Below, piece after piece: positions 9,695 through 19,020 of a stretch of 60,444 nucleotides of DNA (positions within the stretch are counted from its first letter, which is position 1; every line of letters begins with the position of its first letter). The position numbers and the translations under genes were made by a program. Under the pieces are notes generated by a model. It was not told the origin of the DNA. It did no database searches and worked only from the letters and a program-made list of their open reading frames with translations. The DNA comes from Clostridiales bacterium (GTDB lineage Bacteria; Bacillota; Clostridia; Oscillospirales; Oscillospiraceae). The stretch spans positions 1 through 60,444 of the forward strand of contig JAAYJC010000009.1 of assembly GCA_012523085.1 (NCBI GenBank), given 5' to 3'.

Positions 9695-9716
9695 GGGCAG
9701 GTATCTCTACCTGCCC
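9695..9716 (-). other. Intercistronic hairpin between acpP and rnc
   Basis: A 9-bp perfect stem (GGGCAGGTA pairing with TACCTGCCC, loop of 4) lies 13 nt after the acpP stop and 29 nt before the rnc start. On the minus strand no T tract follows, so it is not a clean terminator. It may partly attenuate, protect the abundant acpP message, or serve as a processing site. Confidence 0.55.
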
Positions 9717-9729
9717 GTAATCTTTTTTA

Positions 9730-9963
9730 TCAATCAATGATGTTCGAGATATAACGAACCAGGTCTCCGACGGTCGCAAGGGAGGGAAGGTCGTCCTCAT
9801 TGAGTTCCGGTATATCAAACTCCTCCTCGACCGCCATCGCAAGTTCTACAATATCAAGCGAGTCCGCGCCCAAGTCCTCCGAAAATGATGTCTCCATCGT
9901 TATTGTGTCTTCTTCTGTTACAAACTGTTCGGCAAGTAATACCCGAAGCTTTTCAAAAACCAT
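9730..9963 (-). CDS. acpP: Acyl carrier protein
   Basis: 77 residues from the ATG at 9963 (MVFEKLRVLLAEQF). The frame runs further upstream, but the extra residues are unlike any ACP. The phosphopantetheine serine is in GADSLDIVELAM, and helices II and III are acidic as usual. ACP carries the growing acyl chains of fatty acid synthesis. A promoter with TTGACA lies upstream, with its -35 on the plsX stop, so the acpP-rnc-smc unit can be transcribed on its own. Confidence 0.96.
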   Translation of the reverse strand: MVFEKLRVLLAEQFVTEEDTITMETSFSEDLGADSLDIVELAMAVEEEFDIPELNEDDLPSLATVGDLVRYISNIID

Positions 9964-10119
9964 TATTATCGTCCATTCCGCCGCTGCGCGCCGGCACATA
10001 TTATTTAATAAACCTTACAATGCGCAGGCTCTTGAAAGGATAAGGCATCATATATGCAGTATAAACTGAATTACCTCAAGCTTTCTCCACCTCTGTGTAT
10101 GCAAATATTGCCTGAACAT

Positions 10120-10148
10120 ATGGTATGCAGATTTTGCGCATTTGTCAA
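10120..10148 (-). promoter_or_regulatory. Sigma-A-type promoter for acpP unit
   Basis: Minus-strand TTGACA (10143-10148), a 17-nt spacer, then TACCAT (10120-10125). The -35 box overlaps the plsX stop codon. The predicted transcript start near 10113 leaves about 150 nt of leader before acpP. Confidence 0.6.
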
Positions 10149-11185
10149 CTGTTTTTTTCATCATTATCTGTCGATATCTTCATATCTCTTATATTGTCGG
10201 TTATATCGGAAACAAACCCGGAGGCGACCATTTTCACGGATTGTCCGATCGCACCTCTGATCGCATTTGCTTCAGATGAGCCATGCGCTTTAACGACCGG
10301 TTTTGAAATGCCCAGAAGCACGCTGCCCCCGACTTCGGAATAATCCATTTTTCTTTTCAAATCTCTGATACTTTTTTTAACGAGCAAAGCCGAGAGTTTT
10401 GTTAATGCATTTTTCCTGAATATGTCCTTCATCGCGCCGATAAAGTACAAAGCCGTACCTTCCATTGTCTTAAGTAAAACATTGCCGGAAAATCCATCGC
10501 TGACGATCACATCCGCTTGCTGGTTAAGAATATTTCTGCTCTCGATATTGCCGATAAAATTCAGTTTTCCCTTTTCCTTTGCTTCCATTAACAGCTTATA
10601 TGTTTCCTTTTGAAGCGGAGGTCCTTTAGATTCTTCCGTGCCGATGTTCAGTAAGGCCACTCTGGGACTTTCTTTACCCAGTACTTTTTTGGCAAAGCTT
10701 GTACCCATATAAGCAAACTGCAAAAGGTATTCGGGGGTGCATTCGGTATTCGCACCCGAGTCAATCATGATGCAGTTCCCAAAGCCTTCAGGCAGCACCG
10801 GAGCAAGCGCGGCCCGCCTGATGCCCCTGATGCGTTTGACAAGCAGAGTCGATCCGGAAAGCAGAGCGCCTGTATTACCGGCCGATACCAAAGCATCGCC
10901 GCCCCCGTCTCTTAATAACCCCAGAGCAACAGTCAAAGAGGAATCCTTTTTTTCTCTGATTACGGTCGAAGGATCGTCTTCCATTGTGACAACATCGGAA
11001 GTATGTGCGATCTCAATGCCCTTAGGAATGTTCTTCATCCCCATTTTCTCAATGCTGCGCAGAATTTCTTCCCCTCTGCCTACGAGAATGATATCCACAT
11101 TGAAATCATCCGTAGCCATAATGGCGCCCTTTACGATTTCAAAAGGCGCATAATCGCCTCCCATTGCGTCTACAATAATCTTCAT
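10145..11185 (-). CDS. plsX: Phosphate acyltransferase PlsX
   Basis: 346 residues starting MKIIVDAMGGDYAP, the conserved PlsX N-terminus. PlsX turns acyl-ACP into acyl-phosphate, the donor for the first acylation of glycerol-3-phosphate by PlsY, and sits at the membrane surface. Other family segments seen are SAGNTGALLSGS and IMIDSGANTECTPEYL. An ATG 12 nt upstream (11197) overlaps the trmFO stop, but its AAAGGA Shine-Dalgarno touches it. The second ATG at 11185 has a workable spacing and the family start. The neighbour acpP supplies the acyl carrier of its substrate. Confidence 0.96.
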   Translation of the reverse strand: MKIIVDAMGGDYAPFEIVKGAIMATDDFNVDIILVGRGEEILRSIEKMGMKNIPKGIEIAHTSDVVTMEDDPSTVIREKKDSSLTVALGLLRDGGGDALVSAGNTGALLSGSTLLVKRIRGIRRAALAPVLPEGFGNCIMIDSGANTECTPEYLLQFAYMGTSFAKKVLGKESPRVALLNIGTEESKGPPLQKETYKLLMEAKEKGKLNFIGNIESRNILNQQADVIVSDGFSGNVLLKTMEGTALYFIGAMKDIFRKNALTKLSALLVKKSIRDLKRKMDYSEVGGSVLLGISKPVVKAHGSSEANAIRGAIGQSVKMVASGFVSDITDNIRDMKISTDNDEKNS

Positions 11186-11193
11186 TCGTCGGT

Positions 11194-12510
11194 TCATTCC
11201 TTTCGCCGGGTTTTGAGCAAATCTCCCAGGACGGTCAGGGAACGCTTTGCTATCGCTTCGTTTTTGCCTCTTTTTCCCTTTACTCTGAACGTCAACGGCT
11301 CCATAATCCCGAAGTTAACATTCATCGGCTGGAAGTCCTGTATCGTGGTATTGCTGATATAACCGGCCAGCGCTCCGATTGCCGTATCAGATGATAGCCG
11401 ATAGGGTTCTTCTCCTCTTATCTCACGGGCTGTCTGCAGGCCGCAAAGCAAACCTGAGGCAGCGGATTCCACATAGCCTTCAACACCTGTGATCTGGCCG
11501 GCAAATCGTATTCTGGGTATTGCTTTCAACTTATAATGCCTATCCAGCAGCCGAGGTGAATCAATATAAGTGTTTCTATGCATAACGCCATATCGAATAA
11601 ATTCGGCATCTTTCAATGCCGGAATCAATGAAAATACACGTTTTTGCTCCTTAAAGGTCAAATGTGTCTGAAATCCGACCAAATTGTATAACGTACCTTT
11701 TTGATTGTCGCGGCGCAATTGAACGACGGCATAAGGCGCCCGTCCGGTCCGCGGATCGATAAGTCCGACCGGTTTTAAAGGTCCATACCTCAGGGTGTCC
11801 TCTCCGCGCCTCGCCATAACCTCCACCGGCATACATCCCTCGAACACGCTCGCATCTTCAAATCCACTAAGAAGCGCCTCGCTTGCATCGGCCAGTTCCT
11901 TCCTAAACAGCCGGTATTCGTCTTTGCTTAATGGGCAATTAATGTAATCCGGTGTTCCCTTTCCGTACCGGGAGGCATAAAACGCGTTGCTCATATCAAT
12001 CCCGTCATAGGCTACAATCGGGGCGGCCGCGTCAAAGAAATACAAGAATTTGTTGTCAGGTAACAATCCGGCAATCGAATCGCACAAAAGGTCTGAGGTA
12101 AGCGGTCCGGTTGCGATGATAACAATGCCATCCGGGATACGGGTAACCTCGCCCGTTATCACCTCGATCAAAGGATGAGAGCGGATGCACTGCGTCACAT
12201 CTGATGAAAATCCGGTTCTGTCCACAGCGAGCGCGCTGCCGGCTGCCACTTTGTTGCGGTCTGCGCACCGGATAATCAAAGAGCCGAGCATCCTCATTTC
12301 CTCTTTCAATAAGCCGACGGCATTGAAAACATTATCGCTTCGCAATGAATTCGAACAAACCAATTCAGCAAAATGCTCAGAATGATGGGCCGGTGACATC
12401 ATTTCCGGTTTCATTTCCAGAAGCTTTACTCTTATGTCGTTTTCGGCAAGCTGCCAGCAGGCTTCACAGCCGGCAAGGCCGGCTCCCACAACAGTAACGG
12501 TCTTATCCAT
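11194..12510 (-). CDS. trmFO: Methylenetetrahydrofolate-tRNA (uracil-54 C5)-methyltransferase TrmFO
   Basis: 438 residues from the ATG at 12510. The N-terminal FAD-binding Rossmann motif is VTVVGAGLAGCEACWQLAE. Family segments include AHHSEHFAELVCSNSLRS near the start and GQITGVEGYVESAASGL near the end. TrmFO uses FAD and methylenetetrahydrofolate to make m5U54 in the T loop of tRNAs. The frame is open further upstream inside topA, but those residues are basic and belong to topA's region. The true start overlaps the topA stop by 8 nt. The topA-trmFO order is common in Firmicutes. Confidence 0.96.
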   Translation of the reverse strand: MDKTVTVVGAGLAGCEACWQLAENDIRVKLLEMKPEMMSPAHHSEHFAELVCSNSLRSDNVFNAVGLLKEEMRMLGSLIIRCADRNKVAAGSALAVDRTGFSSDVTQCIRSHPLIEVITGEVTRIPDGIVIIATGPLTSDLLCDSIAGLLPDNKFLYFFDAAAPIVAYDGIDMSNAFYASRYGKGTPDYINCPLSKDEYRLFRKELADASEALLSGFEDASVFEGCMPVEVMARRGEDTLRYGPLKPVGLIDPRTGRAPYAVVQLRRDNQKGTLYNLVGFQTHLTFKEQKRVFSLIPALKDAEFIRYGVMHRNTYIDSPRLLDRHYKLKAIPRIRFAGQITGVEGYVESAASGLLCGLQTAREIRGEEPYRLSSDTAIGALAGYISNTTIQDFQPMNVNFGIMEPLTFRVKGKRGKNEAIAKRSLTVLGDLLKTRRKE

Positions 12511-14749
12511 CTGCCTTTTTTGTCTTTCCTTGTTTTGACTTCCCGCCGGACGGTTCCCGGTCAGGCTTTGCCGGCTTTTTACCGGACTTTTCGGCTTGTT
12601 GCGTCGTTTCAGAGCCTTCTGTGTTCTCCGCAGTCTTTTTTCTGTATCCTCTTTTGTCTTCGGGTACAAATTTAGAACACGCATCGTTTATGCAAAACGG
12701 CTTTTTAAAACCTTTTCCGGATTTCTTAAACATCGTCATGCCGCATTCCGGACAATCGTCTTTGACAGGCACATCCCATGTCATAAAACCGCATTTTGCG
12801 CCTTGCTCACAGGCATAATAGGTGTACCCTTTTTTTGAACTTCTCTTTAGGATTCGACTGCCGCATTTCGGACATTTTCCGGGCATCTCCACCACCAGCG
12901 GTTTGGTATTGCTGCAATCGGGATAACCGGGGCATGCCAAAAAGCGCCCAAATCTGCCCGATTTTATGACCATCTTTTTCCCGCATTTATCGCAAATCTC
13001 GTCAGTTTCTTCATCGGGTACCTTTATTCTGACTCCTTCAAGGGCAACCTCCGCATCGCTCAACGCTTTATCAAATCCGTCGTAGAACTCCGAGATCACG
13101 CTTTTCCATTCTCGTTCGCCTTCTTCTACGCTGTCCAGCGTTCCCTCCATCTTTGCTGTAAACGTTAAATCGACAATATCGGAGAACCTTTCCTTCATCA
13201 AGGTTGTCACCACTTCTCCGAGCGGGGTTGGGCGCAGAAACTTGCTTTCCTTGACAACATATTCGCGATCCATGATCGTTGACATGGTCGGGGCATAGGT
13301 GCTCGGCCTTCCGATGCCTTTTTCCTCCATAGCCCTGATCAGCGTATCCTCTGTATATCTTGAGGGCGGCTGTGTAAATTTCTGCTCGCTGACGATATCC
13401 GTAAGCTTGACTTCATCGCCTTCCTTCAACTCGGGAAGCGGTTTTTGTTTGGTTTTTTCCGGCTCATCCTTGTTGTCCTCGTCATAAAGCGCTGTAAACC
13501 CGGCAAATTTGATCGATGAATATCCGGCCTTGAAAATACACCCTGCCGATTCGATGTCTATGGATATGCTGTCATAAACGGCATTTGCCATCTGGCTTGC
13601 CACAAAGCGGTTCCAGATCATTCTATACAGTTTATACTGCTCGTTTGTCAAATCCTTTTTTATGTTCTCCGGTGTCAGTGTAACATCGCTCGGGCGGATA
13701 GCTTCATGGGCATCCTGTGCGCCTTTTTTCGTTTTAAAAATGCGCGGCGAGGCCGGGTAAAATGCCGTCCCGTACCGATCGGTAATAAAGTTTTTCGCCG
13801 CGTCGCCGGCCTCTTGAGAAATTCTGAGGGAATCCGTTCTCATATAAGTGATCAGACCAGCTGTACCCTCTCCGCTGATATCTATGCCCTCATAAAGCTG
13901 CTGTGCAACCGACATGGTTCTGCGCGGTGTCATGTTCAGCTTTCTGGATGCCTCCTGCTGAAGCGTTGAGGTGATAAAGGGCGCCGACGGCGATCTTTGT
14001 TTATCGGCCCGCTTGACTGATTTAATATAAAACGGTGCATCTTTTACAGCATTTATGACCTGATCCAGTTCTTCTTTGCTGCCCAGCTCCTGTTTTTTCG
14101 GCCTGCCGTAAAAACGGGCGGTAAATGAGCCATCCTTTCCGATGCAGGCAAGTAGCACGTCTAAAAGCCAGTATTCCTCGGGAACAAACGCCCGAATTTC
14201 TTCTTCTCTGTCAACTACCATTCTGGTTGCGACGGATTGTACCCTTCCGGCTGAAAGACCTCTTTTAATTTTCATCCAAAGCAGCGGGCTTAATTTGTAG
14301 CCGACTATTCTATCTAAAATACGTCTGGCCTGTTGTGCATCCACAAGATTCATATTCAGTGCTCTGGGCTTTTCTATGCTCTCGCTGACAACCTTCTTGG
14401 TTATCTCGTTGAAGGTAACTCTCAGCGTTTTTTCGTCAGGGAGTTCAAGAAGCTCTTTCAAATGCCATGAAATCGCCTCGCCCTCTCGGTCAGGGTCGGT
14501 CGCGAGATAAACCTTTTCGCTTTTCTTTGCGCTTGAGCGCAGATCGGCGATGATTTCTTCCCTTCCTTTGATCGGCTGATAATTCGGTGTAAATCCGTTT
14601 TCAATATCAACGCCCATTTTGCTTTTCGGTAAATCCCTCAGGTGACCCATAGATGCGGCTACCTTGAATTGATTGCCCAGATACTTGCCTATGGTTTTCG
14701 CTTTTGCCGGCGATTCTACGATTACAAGATTTGCGCCTTCTTTTGCCAT
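12503..14749 (-). CDS. topA: DNA topoisomerase I
   Basis: 748 residues from the ATG at 14749, preceded by GAGG with 9-nt spacing; a GTG 15 nt upstream is a less likely start. The Toprim motif begins NLVIVESPAKAKTIGKYL, with the DPDREGEAISWHL acidic triad. The catalytic tyrosine is in GLITYMRTDS. The C-terminus carries three zinc-ribbon pieces (CDKCGKK, CPKCGSR and CPECGMT with their partner cysteines) and then a lysine-rich tail. The enzyme relaxes negative supercoils behind RNA polymerase. It lies between dprA and trmFO. Confidence 0.97.
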   Translation of the reverse strand: MAKEGANLVIVESPAKAKTIGKYLGNQFKVAASMGHLRDLPKSKMGVDIENGFTPNYQPIKGREEIIADLRSSAKKSEKVYLATDPDREGEAISWHLKELLELPDEKTLRVTFNEITKKVVSESIEKPRALNMNLVDAQQARRILDRIVGYKLSPLLWMKIKRGLSAGRVQSVATRMVVDREEEIRAFVPEEYWLLDVLLACIGKDGSFTARFYGRPKKQELGSKEELDQVINAVKDAPFYIKSVKRADKQRSPSAPFITSTLQQEASRKLNMTPRRTMSVAQQLYEGIDISGEGTAGLITYMRTDSLRISQEAGDAAKNFITDRYGTAFYPASPRIFKTKKGAQDAHEAIRPSDVTLTPENIKKDLTNEQYKLYRMIWNRFVASQMANAVYDSISIDIESAGCIFKAGYSSIKFAGFTALYDEDNKDEPEKTKQKPLPELKEGDEVKLTDIVSEQKFTQPPSRYTEDTLIRAMEEKGIGRPSTYAPTMSTIMDREYVVKESKFLRPTPLGEVVTTLMKERFSDIVDLTFTAKMEGTLDSVEEGEREWKSVISEFYDGFDKALSDAEVALEGVRIKVPDEETDEICDKCGKKMVIKSGRFGRFLACPGYPDCSNTKPLVVEMPGKCPKCGSRILKRSSKKGYTYYACEQGAKCGFMTWDVPVKDDCPECGMTMFKKSGKGFKKPFCINDACSKFVPEDKRGYRKKTAENTEGSETTQQAEKSGKKPAKPDREPSGGKSKQGKTKKADG

Positions 14750-14764
14750 ATGGCGTTTCCTCAC

Positions 14765-15991
14765 TCATCTTATGATATTCATCCGCAACTCAAACATTTT
14801 TCCTTCCACGGCTCTGATATAGCCTTTGATTTCAAGCAGTGTCAGCGCCGACAGAGCTTTTCCGGTCTCGAGTCCGGACAATGAAATAATTTCATTTATA
14901 TGCAGAAGCTTGTTTTGCATGATTGTGATAATTTTCATTTCGTCTTCGGTCAGCATGTCGGATTGTTCTTTTAGGTCAATATATGCCATGCTCCTTTTCT
15001 TGTCAACTTCTTTTTTCCGCTCCGATCCGTCAAAAGTCCCGGTTAAGGATACCTGATTCGACTGCCCGTTCGTTGTTTCAGAACGTTTTAACTGTGCGTT
15101 TATATCGAGTTTTTCGGGAAATCGCCATGCATATTGGCTCAGAACATCAAACCCGGAGGTAACGAGCGCCGCACCGTCACGAATGAGCGCGTTTGAGCCC
15201 TTATACCCTATGAGATCAATATTTCCGGGAACCGCGAATACATCTCTTCCCTGTTCGAGCGCTCTGGCGGCGGTAATCAATGCCCCGCTTTTTTCCGGCG
15301 CTTCCACAACGGTTACACCGAGGCTCAATCCGCTGATGATCCGGTTTCTTGCCGGAAAGCTCCCTCTTGCAGCGCGTGTAGAAGGCGGATATTCGCTTAT
15401 GACCAATCCTCTTTCACATACCTTATTATGCAGCTTTGTGTTCCAGGCGGGATAAGTAACGTCTACACCGGTACCGAGTACACCGATAACAAATCCATCC
15501 GAATCCAGCGCACCGTCTGCAGCGGCAGAGTCTATGCCTTCCGCTAACCCTGTTGCCACAATTCCGCCGAATAATGCGATCTCAGCGCCTAAGCGCCGCG
15601 CTGTTTTTATGCCGTAATCGGATGCTTTTCTGGTTCCGACAATACCGATTATCAGTTCCTCGTCTATATTCGGCAATTGTCCTTTATAATAAAGAACCGG
15701 AGGACAATGGTGGATGTTCAGGAGCCTTTCGGGATAGGCATTGTCGCTCAGGCACAGTATGTTGATACCCGAGCTTGCACATTGATCCAGGGTCTTTTCG
15801 GCTTTTGACAGGTCTTTATCGCACAGTACGCGTATCTCCTCGGACTTAATGCCCGGCACGTGCAGATAATCCTCTTTTTCGGCGGAATAAAGGTTTTCAA
15901 TACCATCGAAATAGTCCAGATACCTTAAGGCGGAGCCGGTACCAATCCGTTCAAGCAATGTCAGCCAAAGCCAGTATACGGTTTTCGACAT
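14765..15991 (-). CDS. dprA: DNA-processing protein DprA/Smf
   Basis: 408 residues from the ATG at 15991, which has AAAGGTG at 9-nt spacing. An N-terminal helical domain is followed by the Rossmann-like core: GIVGTRKASDYGIKTARRLG, VIGVLGTGVDVTYP, RNRIISGLSLGVTVVEA and KSGALITA, all DprA signatures. A winged-helix-like C-terminus ends at LSALTLLEIKGYI. DprA protects incoming single-stranded DNA and loads RecA during transformation. Whether the host is competent cannot be judged here, as the gene is widespread. It runs directly into topA. Confidence 0.95.
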   Translation of the reverse strand: MSKTVYWLWLTLLERIGTGSALRYLDYFDGIENLYSAEKEDYLHVPGIKSEEIRVLCDKDLSKAEKTLDQCASSGINILCLSDNAYPERLLNIHHCPPVLYYKGQLPNIDEELIIGIVGTRKASDYGIKTARRLGAEIALFGGIVATGLAEGIDSAAADGALDSDGFVIGVLGTGVDVTYPAWNTKLHNKVCERGLVISEYPPSTRAARGSFPARNRIISGLSLGVTVVEAPEKSGALITAARALEQGRDVFAVPGNIDLIGYKGSNALIRDGAALVTSGFDVLSQYAWRFPEKLDINAQLKRSETTNGQSNQVSLTGTFDGSERKKEVDKKRSMAYIDLKEQSDMLTEDEMKIITIMQNKLLHINEIISLSGLETGKALSALTLLEIKGYIRAVEGKMFELRMNIIR

Positions 15992-16004
15992 CCGACCACA
16001 CCTT

Positions 16005-16763
16005 TCATGATAACCGGTACAGTTCCCACATGAGTATAGCGGCCGCGGCCGCGGCATTGAGCGACTCACTCATCGGATTCATCGGGATTCTCAGACCCCC
16101 GGTTTTTGCGCCGGTTACGACATCGCTAAGCCCGCGGCCTTCGTTGCCGATGGCAATGCCCAGAAAATCCGGAATCTTTGCCTGCCTGATATCCACACTG
16201 TTATGATCTGTCGACGCTGCGTAAAGCGGGATATTTTTTTCTTTAAACATCCGGACCAGATCAGCGCTGCCGGTTTCAATAATTTTCTGACGGAAAACAG
16301 CGCCCATTGAAGCGCGAACCGCCTTCGGCCCGTACGGATCGGCGCAGGCGCCGGCTAAAATGACCGCGTCGAAATTAAACGCGTTGGCCGTCCGGATAAC
16401 GGTTCCGATATTCCCCGGATCCTGAACATTTTCGAGTATTATATATTTGCCTTCTTCAATATTAAAGCCGGCCGAACGTATTTTGCAGGAAAACAACACG
16501 TCGGGCGCACTTTTCATGGAGGATGCATATTTAAGGATGTCCTCGGTAACTGCCGCAACCTTTGCCTTATCCGGTATATCCGGCCTCCGTCCGCTGTAAA
16601 TCACCTCTGCGATTTCCATTCCCGCATTAGCTGCATCGTTCAAAAGCTTTAAGCCCGCGCACAAAAACAGCCCCGTCTCACGCCTGTAGCCTCTGTCCAT
16701 GTTAAGCTTTCTTAAATGCATGATCATCGGATTTCTTCTGCTGCTGATTATGTTTATGTCCAT
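16005..16763 (-). CDS. TrmH/SpoU-family RNA 2'-O-methyltransferase
   Basis: 252 residues. An N-terminal substrate-binding part (SSRRNPMIMHLRKL) precedes the SPOUT knot domain with its three motifs: LENVQDPGNIGTVIRTANAF, IAIGNEGRGLSD and IPMNPMSESLNAAAAAAI. The family methylates 2'-hydroxyls of rRNA or tRNA using SAM. The exact target nucleotide cannot be set from sequence; it resembles the 23S rRNA-type (RlmB-like) members. It heads the run that continues with dprA 13 nt downstream. Confidence 0.9.
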   Translation of the reverse strand: MDINIISSRRNPMIMHLRKLNMDRGYRRETGLFLCAGLKLLNDAANAGMEIAEVIYSGRRPDIPDKAKVAAVTEDILKYASSMKSAPDVLFSCKIRSAGFNIEEGKYIILENVQDPGNIGTVIRTANAFNFDAVILAGACADPYGPKAVRASMGAVFRQKIIETGSADLVRMFKEKNIPLYAASTDHNSVDIRQAKIPDFLGIAIGNEGRGLSDVVTGAKTGGLRIPMNPMSESLNAAAAAAILMWELYRLS

Positions 16764-16795
16764 TTCATCAATCCAAAATGCTTATTTCCGAAAAA

Positions 16796-16824
16796 TGGCT
16801 GACCTCGCTGTGTTGGGTCAGCCA
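16796..16824 (-). terminator. Rho-independent terminator of the greA-lysS unit
   Basis: On the minus strand a 9-bp stem (TGGCTGACC with GGTCAGCCA, loop 11) is followed by TTTTTC. It lies 8 nt behind the stop of the unknown membrane protein gene and closes the greA-lysS transcription unit. Confidence 0.8.
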
Positions 16825-16832
16825 TAATGATT

Positions 16833-17432
16833 CTATTTGCTGTCCAAAATCGCATTGATGACCTTTACGCCCGCTTCAGTCCAGGCCTTATTACCCTTGC
16901 CGTCGGTGGTCCAGTCGGCCAGGCACGCATAAAACATAATGTTCGGGTTTATTTGTTTCATCAGCGGCGTATCACCGATATAGACTCTGGTCGGAATATT
17001 CCTGTCGGGCGTAATTCCGTAATCGCTTAATTCGTTAAAGTTGCTCTTATAAATTGCGGAATTGTTTTCGTCCATAATGAAGACCACATATTCATCCTGC
17101 GCCATTATAATGCCCGCCTTTCCCATTCCGGCGGTTTCATAATCCATAATCTGAATATTTATGTTCACTTCACCGTCGCCGTTTAAATCTCCGACGGTAT
17201 CGGCAACGAGCTGTTCAAGCTCGGATACCGCTTCATACGGAATGGATACGGTGGCCATTATCGCCATATTGAAGTCGTATGAAGTCTTATTTTTTACCGA
17301 CTCGTAGACTGCGAAAGCGATGGCGATTGCAAATATCAAAAATACAACCGCATACTTGCCGTAATGGTATTTGAATACATTTTCATACCAATACCTGAAA
17401 CCCTTTTTCGGATTTTTATCCATTTCGCTCAA
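16833..17432 (-). CDS. Single-pass membrane protein of unknown function
   Basis: I do not recognise this 199-residue protein. A charged N-terminus with several aromatics (RYWYENVFKYHYGKY) leads into one membrane segment, about residues 27-44 (AVVFLIFAIAIAFAVYES). The remainder is probably outside the cell. It contains DLNGDGEVN near residue 83, a spacing like calcium loops of dockerin or EF-hand type, but only one copy. The acidic C-terminal domain has no cysteine pair of note. It lies 64 nt behind lysS and just before a terminator, so it is probably co-transcribed with greA and lysS. Confidence 0.8.
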   Translation of the reverse strand: MSEMDKNPKKGFRYWYENVFKYHYGKYAVVFLIFAIAIAFAVYESVKNKTSYDFNMAIMATVSIPYEAVSELEQLVADTVGDLNGDGEVNINIQIMDYETAGMGKAGIIMAQDEYVVFIMDENNSAIYKSNFNELSDYGITPDRNIPTRVYIGDTPLMKQINPNIMFYACLADWTTDGKGNKAWTEAGVKVINAILDSK

Positions 17433-17496
17433 CTCCTAATACCAACGATTTGGCGGATATTGGCGCTTGGAATACTCATTCGGCTCTTTTCGCAGT

Positions 17497-19008
17497 TCAA
17501 GATTGCTCCTCGATCGGTTTCATGGTGGGAAACAAAATGACCTCCCGGATTGAAGCGCTGTCCGTCAACAGCATGACAAGCCTGTCAATGCCGATTCCGC
17601 AGCCTCCTGTCGGCGGCATCGCATATTCCAATGCGCACACATAGTCCGAATCCATCATCGATGCTTCTTCGTCACCCGATAAGCGCATGGCGGCCTGGCG
17701 TGAAAATCGTTCCATCTGATCTATTGGGTCATTGAGTTCGGAAAACGCGTTGGCTATTTCCCTTCTTGCGATAAACAGCTCAAACCGTTCGGTCAGCCTA
17801 GGATCTTCCGGCAGGCGTTTTGCCAGAGGAGAAACCTCAACCGGATGCATCGTAATGAAAACGGGATCAACCAGTTTATCTTCCGCTCTTTCGTCAAAAA
17901 CCTTATAGAGCAGATCACCCCAGGTTTCTTTTCCGTTTGTTTCAATCCCGATCTTTTTAACGGCGGCGCGTGCTTCTTCGTCCGTCTTTATGCTGTCAAA
18001 ATCAAGCCCGGTATGTTCTTTGACGGCCTGAGACATGGTCATTCTTTTAAAAGGCGCCGCCATATTGATTTCTTCACTTTGATAGGTGATTTTCGTTTCG
18101 TCGCCGTAAACCGATTTTATGGCGCAGGCAATGATCCCTTCCGTCCTGTCCATCATATCGTTGACATCGGCATAGGCTTCATAGAATTCAACCATCGTAA
18201 ACTCCGGATTGTGCTTTGTGTCCATACCTTCGTTTCGAAAAATGCGGCCGATTTCATATACTCTTTCCATGCCTCCGACAATCAGCCGTTTCAGATGAAG
18301 CTCCGTTGCGATTCTCATATACATGTCAATATCAAGCGCATTGTGGTGCGTTACAAACGGTCTTGCATTGGCCCCGCCTGATATCGTGTTTAATACAGGC
18401 GTTTCCACTTCCAGATAACCATAATTATCCAAGTAGCTTCTGACCGATTTGATGATCGCCGTACGGGCTTCAAAAACCTGTCGAACTTCCGGGTTCACGA
18501 TCAAGTCCAGGTAACGCTGCCGGAACCTGATCTCATTGTCTTTCAGACCGTGGAATTTTTCCGGCAAAGGTCTTAAGGATTTGCTGAGCAGCGTTACCGT
18601 TTTGCAATGAACGGAGATCTCGCCGCGCTTTGTTCGGAAAACAAACCCCTCTGCTCCTATGATATCGCCTATGTCCGTTTTTTTGAATTCGTTAAATAGT
18701 TCCTCGCCCAGATCGTCTACCTTAATATAAAGTTGAATCCTTGAGGCTGCGTCAAGCAGGTCGCAGAAAAACGCCTTGCCCATATCTCTTTTGCTCATGA
18801 TCCTGCCTGCAACAGATACCGTGCGGTTTTCCCAATGAGCAAAATCTTCTTTTATCTCAGCGGCATAGGCGGTTCTTTCATATTTTGTTATTTTGTATGG
18901 ATCCTTGCCCTCAGCCTGCAGCTTTTGAAGCTTATCCCGTCTGATCTGCAGTATTTCCGATAATTCAACGGCTTGATCCTCTGGTGTGGCCGTTCTATCT
19001 TTTGGCAT
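17497..19008 (-). CDS. lysS: Lysyl-tRNA synthetase, class II
   Basis: 503 residues. The N-terminal OB fold for anticodon binding is about 55-165 (VSVAGRIMSKRDMGKAFF). The class II catalytic core shows motif 1 around the segment beginning FRQRYLDL, motif 2 in RNEGMDTKHNPEFTMVE and motif 3 in GCGIGIDRLVMLL. The enzyme charges tRNA-Lys. It follows greA by 12 nt; greA-lysS is a common pair in Firmicutes. I see no T-box leader, and the promoter is in front of greA. Confidence 0.97.
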   Translation of the reverse strand: MPKDRTATPEDQAVELSEILQIRRDKLQKLQAEGKDPYKITKYERTAYAAEIKEDFAHWENRTVSVAGRIMSKRDMGKAFFCDLLDAASRIQLYIKVDDLGEELFNEFKKTDIGDIIGAEGFVFRTKRGEISVHCKTVTLLSKSLRPLPEKFHGLKDNEIRFRQRYLDLIVNPEVRQVFEARTAIIKSVRSYLDNYGYLEVETPVLNTISGGANARPFVTHHNALDIDMYMRIATELHLKRLIVGGMERVYEIGRIFRNEGMDTKHNPEFTMVEFYEAYADVNDMMDRTEGIIACAIKSVYGDETKITYQSEEINMAAPFKRMTMSQAVKEHTGLDFDSIKTDEEARAAVKKIGIETNGKETWGDLLYKVFDERAEDKLVDPVFITMHPVEVSPLAKRLPEDPRLTERFELFIARREIANAFSELNDPIDQMERFSRQAAMRLSGDEEASMMDSDYVCALEYAMPPTGGCGIGIDRLVMLLTDSASIREVILFPTMKPIEEQS

Positions 19009-19020
19009 TCATGTTCCTCC

